Source of the DNA: Gracilaria vermiculophylla
Lineage: Eukaryota > Rhodophyta > Florideophyceae > Gracilariales > Gracilariaceae
NCBI GenBank assembly: GCA_019155205.2
Contig: JAHNZQ020000172.1
Span: 1,657,077-1,687,200, forward strand
DNA length: 30,124 nt
Direction of reading: 5' to 3'
Position numbers and translations under genes: made by a program. A model generated the notes under the pieces. The model was not told where the DNA came from and made no database searches. It saw nothing but the letters and a program-made list of their open reading frames with translations. This document shows, piece after piece, positions 1 through 9,411 of this stretch (position 1 is its first letter; each line of letters begins with the position of its first letter).

Positions 1-139
1 GTGCATTTGCACACACGCAACTGTATGTAACACATGAATACTATACGCCGTTTTTGTCTACTGTATTGTAGCCATGACCCCGATGGGGTTCGTACAAATT
101 TGTCCATTATGTGTCGTAGCTCTGCGCAAATATTCTACA
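1..139 (-). repeat. LTR fragment of copia family B, antisense
   Basis: Read on the minus strand, this segment matches the first 139 bases of the LTR at 17132-17270, with about a dozen mismatches (roughly 91% identity by eye). The match stops abruptly at 139/140, exactly where the 17132 copy begins with TG, so it is a true LTR edge. It runs off the left end of the window. Because copia A sequence starts at base 140, this is either a solo LTR or the 5' LTR of an inverted element lying further left. Confidence 0.85.
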
Positions 140-3117
140 ATGTCAAATTAACTGAAAAGGGAAACATATTTATGGGAATTTCTGTGAGTGGGTCTATGAA
201 GACACTGCCTGTGCAAGATGTTTTATTTGTCCCGGAAATTGCTACGAACATTTTATCTATTGGGCAAATTGACGAACGTGGACATCGAGTTTATTTTCAA
301 AAAGGGTGGTGCACCGTTTTATGCAAATATTCAAATGAAAAACTCCTATAGGTCAAGAAAGAAAATTATACCTACTGCTTTAAGAGCTCCAAGAAGATCG
401 ACGAAAATTATGTAGCATACTCAGCCACTATAACGGAGCAAGAACTTTGGCATGCCAGACTAGGACACGCTGGAAAATCAGTCTTGAGCCAAATCGTATC
501 GAAGAAAACCGCAGATGGTGTTCCAGAAAAATTGGAACGAAAAGATATAAGTAAATGCAAAGGATGTGTACTTGGGAAAATGAGTTCAAAATTATTTCCG
601 TCATTAGAAAATTTTCATTCAATGGAAATATTAGAATTCATACACACGGATTTTTGTAGACCTCTGAGTACAAAATCCAAAGGAGGAAAATTAGATTTCA
701 TAACCTGTACTGATGATTACACAAGAAAGTCATTTGTGTATTTTCTCCGTACCAAAAACGAAGCATTTGAAAACACCGGAGAATTTCTGACTATGGTGGA
801 AAATCAAGAAGGAATTTCTATCAAACGAATTAGAACTGATAGAGGGGGAGAATATTTTTCTAAGGCATTTGAAAATTATTTCAAACACAAAGGTATCATC
901 CACGAGGGTACAGGAGCACACCAACCTCAACAGAATGGTGTGGCGGAAAGAATTAACCGAACACTCTGTGAAAAAGCAAGATGTATGCTTTACTTTCAGG
1001 ACATTCCCAGAACGGGTTGGGCTGAAGCTATCCAAACTGCAAATGTGATTAGGAATTTTGTTCCAACAAAAATTCTGGGCAATTCCAGTCCTCATGAGAA
1101 ATGGTTCGGAAAGAAACTAAATATTTCTCATCTCAAAGTATCTGGGTGCAAGGCCTATTTTTTTATTTCAAATGATCATAGAAAGAAATGGGATGCCAAT
1201 TCAAAGTTGTGTACATTATTGGAATACGAAGGTAGAAAGTATCGCTTCATGGACGATACAACCAGAAGAGTGGTTGTAAGTGGAACGGCAAAATTTCTAA
1301 AAGCCCCGAAACTAATCTCAAGGGAAGAAAATATTTCTTTTGAACCATGAAACTCAAAAAAAAGAAGTAATGCCGAACAATGAAAAGGAAAATGATTTGG
1401 AGAACTTTGAGGCTTACAACTCACCTCCAGAAAAAAAATAAGCACCAGAAATTATCCCACGGAGAATTGGGAGAACTAGAAGACAGCCAACATGGCTCAC
1501 ATATGAGCATGCTGATGAAAATGAGTATACTGCTGGTGGTACAGTAATGATGCATGCAGACGAAACAGAACCAAATAATGTACAGGAGGCCATGTCAGGG
1601 GTTCAGAAACATTATTGGGCATCTACAATGAAAAGAGAAATTAATTCTCTATACTAGAATAATACTTGGAAACTGGTCCCTCGAAAATCAGACATGCATA
1701 TTTTGCAACCAAAATAGGTTTTCAAGATAAAACCCGAAACCAAGCATCAAGAGAAAATATTTTAGGCAAGACCGGTGTGCAAAGGGCATTAGCAAAAATA
1801 TGGCATTGATTATTTTGACACGTACACTCCAGTTGTACGCATGGCTTCTTTACGGACTATGCTGGCTGCAGCACTCCAACAAAAAATGTTTATCACCCAT
1901 ATGTATATGTTAAAACAGCGTTCGTAAATGGAGTGTTGGAGGAAAAAACATTTATGGAACAGCCTGAGGGTTTTATTGGCTCAAAACATTCTAATCACGT
2001 CTACAAGCTAATGGAGGCAATGTGTGGACTAAAATAGGCTCCAAGAGTGTGGTACAAAATGATTAGCTCGGTTTTGAGTAACAAGAAATTTTCGAAAGCT
2101 CATGGACACAGTGGAATATTTGTCGCCCATATTGATTACCATGAAGTATTTATTTCAGTATATGTCGATGACATAGTACTGGCAAGTGAAAATCCAAAGG
2201 TGCTAAGTTTTGTGAAGTAAGAGCTGAATTCTAAATTCCAAATGAAGGATCTTGGAGAAATTCGGCATGTACTAGGCATTGAAATCGACTATAATCGAGA
2301 AAAAGGAATTCTGAAATTATGTCAAAGTGCCTACGCAAGAACTGTGCTTAAACGATTTAATATGGAGAACTGCAAAGAAATTAATATACCCTTGGAGGCG
2401 AACAGTACTTTACAAAAATGTGGAACTGATGAAACAATTACGGGCGTCCCCCACCGAGAATTAATTGGTTCACTTATGTATCTTATGCTGGGGACGCGTC
2501 CCAATGTAGCAAATGCAGATGGAAAAGTAAGTCAGTTTTCTGAAGAGCATTGCACAGAACATTGTAAATCATGCAAAAGGGTTCTTAGGTATATTCGGAA
2601 GACAAAAGATTTTTGTCTCGTTTACAAAAAATCTACCAACCCGTCACTATATGTCTACAGTGATGCCAGTTGGGGAAATACGGAAAACAGAAAATCAGTT
2701 TCTGGATATGCTACATTTTATGGAAATTGTTTACTGTCGTGGAGCAGTCGAAAGCAAAATTTTGTGGCAATGTCATCCACAAAGGCCGAATTAATTGCAG
2801 TTACAGAGGCAGTCAAAGAAGTGAAATGGTTGGCAGAAATCATCAAGAATCTTAAAACTAGTGAAGAACAAGCTATCCAAAGTTTTGTTGACAACCAGTC
2901 TACAATTTCAATTTCAAAAATGGAAGGAAGCCATGGAAAATCAAAGCACATTGCTATACGGCATTTCTATATTCAGGACTGCTTGGAAAATGAAGAAGTG
3001 AAAATTACATACTGTCCTACCGAACATATGGTACCTGATATTTTTACAAAGTATCTAGAGAAGAACAAGCATTGGTTTTTAATGGACGTGTTGGGTCTTA
3101 TGCAGTTATCAAGTTGA
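140..3117 (+). pseudogene. Ty1/copia element A, pol pseudogene (PR end, IN, RT, RNase H)
   Basis: This is a decayed copia polyprotein. From 140 to 1350 one frame, broken only by a TAG at 349, carries the end of the protease region, a GAG-pre-integrase motif (LWHARLGH, near 450) and the integrase core. The integrase triad is visible: HTD, RTDRGGE and the E of NGVAERINR. From about 1350 to 1910 the frame is lost to several stops and a frameshift. RT resumes near 1910 and reaches the intact catalytic YVDD at 2161-2172, with TAG near 2035 and TAA near 2218. An open stretch at 2242-3117 holds the RT C-terminus and RNase H (YSDASWG, MSSTKAEL, VDNQST, GKSKHIAIRHF). Gag and most of the protease are absent, cut off by the inverted LTR fragment on the left. 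The general layout PR-IN-RT-RH defines Ty1/copia. It is not functional as it stands. Confidence 0.93.
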
Positions 3118-3124
3118 GAGCCGG

Positions 3125-3308
3125 TGTTGTAGAAGCATCTAGAAGCTTCTATGAAGCAACTGGAAACTGCTAATATCTAAAGACTTTTAGAAGGTTCTAT
3201 AGAAGAAAATTTGTAGAAGAATTTTATGCTTTATGATAGAAACTATTAGAAGTTCTAGAATACTATAGAAAATTATGAGAACAATAAATAAGAAATAATC
3301 GCACACCA
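3125..3308 (+). repeat. Probable 3' LTR of copia element A
   Basis: Just after the pol stop and a purine-rich stretch, sequence beginning TGTTG at 3125 starts an AT-rich, non-coding segment. It contains AATAAA at 3283-3288 and ends near GCACACCA at about 3305-3308, where sequence of another copia element begins. TG start, CA end, position and polyadenylation signal fit a short 3' LTR. No second copy is in the window, so the right edge is uncertain by several bases. Confidence 0.55.
3131..3270 (+). promoter_or_regulatory. Cluster of heat-shock-element-like GAA/TTC units
   Basis: Within the presumed LTR, GAA and TTC triplets occur with heat-shock-element spacing. GAA (3132), ATC in place of TTC (3137), GAA (3142) and TTC (3147) keep a 5-base period. 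GAAnnTTC recurs at 3190-3197 and TTCnnGAA at 3253-3260, with a further GAA in phase at 3268. HSF trimers bind alternating nGAAn units; that these sites are functional is inference. Confidence 0.4.
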
Positions 3309-5976
3309 GGTTTGATGACTGATAGAAGTCAAGCCGAGTCATCGAGACAAAACAACAGTGCGTTTCTTGAAGTTTATCCTAAGCTCTGTACTACACCTAT
3401 TTACAATAAATGGATCTACACGTTGTGGATGAGATTTTGCACTCCAATTAATCTTTTGTTCATGGAATTGGACACCACAAAGACCGTAATGCAGCATTTT
3501 CGGCAATAGAGTGGGAAAGTAAAAAGGGTGAGAATGAAAATTTCGAAGTTATCCGTATCGATACTTGTGCAAACCGTTCTTTGGTTATGTCTTATGCCCA
3601 ATATAAGGCTTACTGCGAACACTTTGAGGTTCCATTTCATATTGACCGGTCAAATGCTAGAACACTTTCAGGAATTCGTGGTAGCCCCCAGCCAATCTGC
3701 ACAGCCACCATTCCAGTCCCGTTTCGGGACCTTAACCTTGTGATTGATTTGACATTCCAAATTTTATAAGAAAAAATACCAAGCCTGCTCAATGTGAAAG
3801 ATATGTACGACAATGAACTGGAAATAAGCATCCGAGAACGTTCTATCAAGTACAAACACCTAGCTAAAGACTTATTATTATTTTTTGATTGATAATTGGG
3901 AACGTGGAGACCGATCGTATTCACTGTACACGGAAACGGAGCTCCGGAAACTCCACCGATTATTTGGTCACCCTTCTGTACAGTCTTTTACAAAATTACT
4001 GAAACGAGCTCGCCCTGACGAAATGGATACGGAAACGCGCAAAACCATCAAGGACCTAACGAATGCATGTATAACTGGTGCTGTCAAGACATCTCGGCCG
4101 AAAAGATTCAAGTTGACAGTTGGCACTGACGATATGATATTCAAACACGTTGTAGCAGTGGACATCATGTATATAAATCAGAGAGCAATACTATATGCAG
4201 TCGATTGGGCCACTCACTTTAACACAGCTTCTTTTCTTAAACGCTTGACGTCTTCCGAAGTTTGGAGAACGTTAATACGATGTCGGTCAAGACTTTATCT
4301 TGGGCCACTGGATTTTATTCGCATCGATCAAGGAAGTACTTTCGCGTCAAAAGAGTTTTTAGACCTTTCTGAAGCACAAGGAATTCGTATACTACCCTCG
4401 CCTATCGAATCTCCATCGACAATGTCCCACGTTGAAAAATATCACTGGCCCCTCCGAGATGCATTCCAGAAGATTGGAGCATCCCTACCTCACTCAGAGA
4501 CCGATGTAGATTGTCTCCAAACTGCCATTAAATCTGTGAACGACAGAATAGGTCCTGAAGGCCCTTGCACAACCTTCTGAGTTTTTGGCTCTGTTCCCCA
4601 TCCGGCCCGCAGGTCCTCAACAGACACTTAACTTCGACGTGCAAGAGCAATTGATCTCGCCATGGACGCAGTCCAAAAGGAACAAGCAAAGCGTCGTGTC
4701 TCATTTGGTCTTCGCCATTAAAACGGCCCCAAGGCCAAATAATAAAGCAGCGATCTGGATAAATTGCCTTCTGGGGCTCTTGTGTATGTCTACCGAGAGC
4801 ACAAAGACGTGGGAAGAACCATTCAAGTTCATTCAAATCGAAGGAGAAACTGTTGTTATCTAAATGCCTCACGGCCGCCGCATATTTCGCTCCGCGGTCT
4901 TCAATCAGGCTCCCAAATTTATCCTGGAAACCTCAACACACCTTAATACCGAAACAAAGCAAGAAAATGCAATCCCGATGAAGATGAATGCAGAGTTTTT
5001 GACCACAATGTTTGGAGAACCAGTGCAGGTAGAAGAGTTATCAGCACCACTCCAAAATAATAGTTTTATTGAATCGAGAAAGAAAGAATTGAAGGGTGTA
5101 GAAGGACGGCGGACTTTCAAAGTGGCCGATGCCATTCACATACCAAAAAAACGAGGATACACGGATCTAAATGGGTAGACGTGGTGAGAACTTTAGATGG
5201 AAGAACAATCGAGAAGTCAAGACTTGTGGCACAGAAATTTAGGGACCGCGGTGCGCTAGACATTGCAACAAAGTCTTTAACCGTGAACAGACTAGGACAA
5301 CGACTTGCGATTGCTTTATCTCCCATGTTTCAAGAACACACCGCCTACGTACGAGATATATCTCAAGCGTATATACAGTCAGAATAGATGATAGGGCGCA
5401 ACATTTATCTTCACCCTCAACCCGAAATGAATCTCAAAGCTGGCTAGGTGTTACTGGTTCGTAAACCTCTAAATGAAATTCCAGAAAGCGGACTACACTG
5501 GTTTCTCACTTATCACAAACACCACAAAGAAATGTTGCAGATGACCCCAACACTCGCTGACACTTGTGACCTATAAAGACAAGGTCACATTGCTCTAGAT
5601 GGATTGACCATCCGGCAAGTCGACGATTCTTTTGCACACGGAACAGACAGTTTGCTGAAAGACGAAGAAAAAAATTCGAGCAGATTCAAATCTAAGCCAT
5701 GTCAGTACCTTAGGGAAATGGACTCAGCTACATTCAATGGGACCAAGATTTTTAAGAAGGCAGATAAAACTATGGAAATATCGCAGGGGATAAAACTTCG
5801 GTATCTTAAATATCCTAACTTAGCCACGGATTTTGCTCGTGTTCTAGCTAAAGCATAACACATTGGTTGTTGCACTCGACGAGACATTTCAGCTGCTGTA
5901 CAACTGCTGGCTAGCACTGCTTCCGCCCCACAAACTGTACACTTTTGACGAATGCGAGAAATCATCGATAGATGTC
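3309..5976 (+). pseudogene. Ty1/copia element B, 5' part of pol (PR, IN, RT), interrupted
   Basis: This copia lineage is clearly different from element A. From 3464 it reads through a zinc-knuckle remnant (GHHKDR) to a retropepsin-like site, IDTCANRS near 3557, with the catalytic Asp kept but the usual Gly changed to Cys. After stops and a frameshift near 3885 comes integrase (3885-4580): LHRLFGHPS pre-integrase motif, then VAVDIMY, IRIDQGS and HVEKYH, giving an intact D, D, E set. A linker with several stops leads to RT from about 5040: KSRLVAQKFRDRG, RDISQAYIQSE and the catalytic QVDD at 5616-5627. The frame ends at 5976, exactly where the gypsy element inserted; the RNase H half lies at 16504-17079. 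Stops include 3767, 5178 and 5385. Sequence from 3309 to 3463 is not recognisable. Confidence 0.9.
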
Positions 5977-5981
5977 ATGAG
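5977..5981. repeat. Left target-site duplication ATGAG
   Basis: ATGAG directly precedes the TG of the left gypsy LTR and is repeated directly after the right LTR (16499-16503). Five bases is the usual duplication for Ty3/gypsy integrases. Confidence 0.92.
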
Positions 5982-6536
5982 TGTGGTACAGTGGCTCCTA
6001 ATGGAAAAATGGTGGTGTGGCCTTGTGGCATAATATTCCTAAGGAGGGCTCGTATTTCTTTAGCTGGACCACTTGGTGCATAATTCCGCCCGCGTGCGCT
6101 ACAGTATCCTTAAGGGACGGAAAAATTATTATTCATTTTAGTTAATTTATGCAGGTAGTTACTACAGTAGTGAGACCTGCCGAGGCGGGCTCTCGGCTTG
6201 ATACTTAATCTCCCGGTCGAGCTCCACCTCTGGGGAAGTAAAGACAAGCACCCTTGAGTCTTCATCTACTTTTCCAGTTGGAGACTCTCGTCGATCAACC
6301 TCAGGTTTCTAAGCCACCGATCCCCAGGTCGCATCGTAGCAGCGCCTGTAGGAGCATTGTCCGCCCAGTGAACCTCCCCCTCCGCTTGGTGTTTGCGGAT
6401 CCCCTTTCAGAACTCCCCCGGCTCGCGACAGCGGATATCGGAGACCACCTTTAGGAACACCCACCTTTGGAATCAACAAAAACTCCTAACGGACGATGTG
6501 CTTTACTACCTCGAGAGGAGAGCTGACAGTCCCACA
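5982..6536 (+). repeat. Left (5') LTR of gypsy element
   Basis: It runs from TGTGGTACAG to CCACA and aligns without gaps to 15944-16498. Differences are concentrated in the first 250 and last 75 bases; 6233-6460 is identical to its partner. An AT-rich stretch (about 6125-6155) could include the promoter core, but I see no clear TATA box. Confidence 0.96.
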
Positions 6537-6538
6537 AC

Positions 6539-6550
6539 TGGTCTCCCGAC
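6539..6550 (+). other. Primer-binding site, probably tRNA-Tyr
   Basis: Two bases after the LTR, TGGTCTCCCGAC begins with TGG, the complement of tRNA CCA. The paired tRNA would have discriminator A73 and a C1:G72 first pair. That pair is characteristic of eukaryotic tRNA-Tyr (established knowledge); the assignment to this host's tRNA is inference. Confidence 0.7.
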
Positions 6551-6842
6551 TTAGACGGTCACAGTTCCTAAAGGATTCGCAAAAGTCGCAGCATAACCGT
6601 GCTTCTGGTTTGCAACGACTGAACCCCAACAGTGGAATTCTTCCTTAAGGTGATTTGGAAGTGAAAGAAAATCACCCCCGACGTACTCCTCTATAAACCC
6701 CGCAGAACATCTAATGGAAACCCCGCCACAGGATCCTCAAGCAACCAACTCCCTCGGTGGGCGCAGCTTGCGCAGCGCTCCCCTGGAGATGGCCGCCGCA
6801 CTGCAGGACCCTTAAAGTCTCCTTTGGAACCCTGGCTCCTCG
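6551..6842 (+). other. Gypsy leader region between PBS and gag
   Basis: No convincing reading frame is seen. This is the expected place for the untranslated leader and packaging signals of the element, but I see no specific signal. Confidence 0.4.
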
Positions 6843-8494
6843 GTGGAGCGTTTTAGGAATCGCCTTAGGAGAATGAATGATCTGAGGCAAGCGGAATCCC
6901 CCGCGACACTTCTGGAGATCGCCGATGTGGAGGTTGAAGAACCACACAGCATCGCAGCCGCCACTTCAGGAGCTACAGGGACGGGAACACCAGGAGGCCA
7001 ACTCCCTCCTGACGTCCCTGGCCCCGCACCTTACAGATTGGCTCTCACAAGAGCTGGTCGAAATAATATCTGCAGGTATTGAAGCACACTTCGAAGCGCG
7101 CCGCCACGTCCTTGTGGAGGAAATCGCAATGTAGAGCGCTCACCGTGCTGTGGATGCTTTGCTGGATTCCGACCCCTTCCTCGAGGTGATCTCAGATGTT
7201 ATCTGTGAGGAGGTTCGCTCCCAAACCCCGAAGCTGCTCCCCGTAGTGGCTTTTCAAAGTTATTCTTCCGTACAGGAGAGGTTCCCTCTATCAACACCTA
7301 AGGTGTCTCCGGCTAGATAAGAACAGGATACTGCCATCCCTGACGCCAGAGGTCGAAATGATACTGTCGTAGGGCAACGGGACCACCTGAGGAATTTTGC
7401 TATGCACTGTCTGGACCTGACGTCCCGCGGAGAAGGACAGGATACCGGTCGCGAAGAAATTCACCTTAGGGAAGAAGGACAGGATACTCCTCGGGTGGAT
7501 CGCGATAACGGGGGTATCGTCAGTAACGCAGACCGCCTCAAGGAAAGATGTCGAAAGAAACGGATGGAGAAAAGAAGAAAGCGAGACACCGATTCGGAGA
7601 GAAGCTAAGAATCCGAATCCATGAACAGCTCCAGCTCGGAGGAGAGTATACCTCCCAAGGAGAAGAGCAGAAAGGTCAGGAAGGTCCTCCCGCTTAACGA
7701 CCTCTTCGCCAAAGTGGTGGATTGTGACACCTTCAGGATGAATGATTGTTTCACTCTTTACGACGCGTCGGTCGCTGAACGACTTACCAAGATCCTGCGC
7801 CGCATGGATATTGAAATGAAGAAGCACTCCTTCTCAGGCAACGCCCCAATCTCCGTGTTAAATTTTCTTACACGCTTTCGTTCAGCGTCTAATACCATTT
7901 GTGTCCATGAAGGTGCCGTCGTATAGTGCTTTCAGTTCTACCTCATACGCCAAGCGCACTCACTGGTGCAGCCGCGCCTCACGGGAAAGAGGACCATTGT
8001 GGACAATCCTGGAACGGAGATCTTGACGACGTACCCAGAGTTAGTCAATTTCCTCCTAAAAAATTACGACACGGACGAGTTGATCACCGATGCTGATGCT
8101 GAAGTCACCTCCTATAGGGAGAACACCGGGATGACCGAGACAAGAGTTCTCTCAGAAGCTGTAAGCGAAGGCCCTACGGTGTGGGAACGTGTATTCCGAA
8201 CTGCGGTTGAATTCGTTGTTCGTCGAGGGACTCTTTCCCTCAATACGGGCGAGGGTGCGTAATCAACTTACATCACACCCAAAGACCACCAATATGGAGC
8301 TAGCGCGTTTCGTGGAAATCTATGGGAATACGTATCGTGCCGCTTGTCGCAGTCATACTCCACTTTCGGACAAACCGGCGGCCTCAAGGACCCGTCGGCC
8401 ATCCGCCCTGACATTGGACTCCGGCAACTCAGAGGAGGTTGACGAGCTCACGCTCGTAGGCGAGCAAGAGGCCCATGCCCTCACATACGTCTAA
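6843..8494 (+). pseudogene. Gypsy gag pseudogene
   Basis: This is the capsid-like region of the element. One frame runs from about 6925 to 8200, with in-frame stops at 7132, 7318, 7606 and 7924. It shows an early helical segment (LTDWLSQELVEII) and a strongly basic stretch near 7545-7590, followed by a Ser/Glu-rich stretch. The frame then shifts by one, and 8189-8494 continues as LFVEGLFPSIRARVRNQL and MELARFVEIY, typical of Retrotrans_gag C-terminal helices. The first 80 bases may belong to another frame, so the true start is unknown. Position between PBS and protease supports the call; I recognise the overall pattern rather than a specific capsid family. Confidence 0.75.
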
Positions 8495-8550
8495 TCTTAG
8501 GGAGGACCGTCTAGGACGAGGACACCCTCGTCCCCAACTTCGTACGCCTC

Positions 8551-9411
8551 GGCAGAATTCGACTGGAGTGTTTTATTTGCGAACCCTCGAGGTTACCCAC
8601 CGCCTTGCAGGATTTGATTGTCTCGAGAACCAATACAGTGTAAGACTCTCACCCCGGCATTAAGGGCCGCCATCCCGTAAGGACGGGAGAAAAACGTCCA
8701 GGACCTAAAGGACACACCAACAGAGAGCGGAAGTTATCGAACCGTGTATCGCCACATCCGCTCCTCTCAAGGAAACTACGGTTACCGTGCACCAATGGGA
8801 GTGCAAACTGTCCCACTGTTATATGCACCCGCAACGCAGGTGCCGGTATCTGAACCGGTTGCACCTCAAGGGAACACATTGCGTCTCGATGCACAACCGC
8901 AAAAGCCATCCCGAGCGGGAATTCAGCCCTTCTCCATCTAGGAAAACCCTCAGAACCAGGCGCAGAGGCTCCGCATGGCTCTTTACTATCGAGCCTCAGC
9001 TCTATGGACGTCGCCTGTAGGAAAGAGGGAGAAGCCGTCTGCTCCGTCAACGTAGAATCGGCGGGCCCCCCAATCCCGTTGGACCCATTCGACACCTTTG
9101 AGGATTCTGTTTGCACGCTCCGCCGTGCGAGTTACAAGGTATTCGCCTGTATAGGATGTTCCCCGCTCCTCTCCACCACGGTGCGCGCTATCCTCCGTAC
9201 CGGAGCTGGCCCCAATCGGATGCACGACGACGTGCTCCCGCGGTTTGTTTTCGGCTCCTTTAGGACTGGCAAGCTCCCTACGGTGCGCGATGCGTCACGA
9301 CGCGCATTGATCATCCTCGGCGCAATTTCCCTGTACCTCCGGTTGGTCTCCTTACAGGTGAGTGTGTGTGGAGCCTTGTGGCAACCAACGTGGCCGCACA
9401 ATTCATAGTGG
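8551..9411 (+). pseudogene. Gypsy nucleocapsid zinc knuckle and retropepsin, broken
   Basis: Frame 1 here carries a CCHC zinc knuckle (C-x2-C-x4-H-x4-C) at 8851-8892 whose first Cys codon is now TGA (8851-8853). An earlier TGA/TAA in the same frame also breaks it. The protease follows: VRAILRTGAGPN at 9181-9216 matches the retropepsin active-site loop, but the catalytic Asp codon is CGT (Arg) at 9196-9198. Downstream VRDASRRALIILG fits the rest of a retropepsin fold. The frame is lost near 9380, where the next gene segment continues in another frame. The enzyme would normally cut the Gag-Pol polyprotein; this copy cannot. Confidence 0.8.

Noticed and set aside
34..351. Open frame of 105 codons at the left edge
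   Set aside because: Its first 35 codons are antisense LTR and the rest is copia A protease-region sequence; it is a chance fusion at the junction.
6254..6454. Identical 66-codon frame in both gypsy LTRs (also 16216-16416)
   Set aside because: It lies wholly inside the identical LTR block; the duplication is explained by the LTR and the translation has no features.
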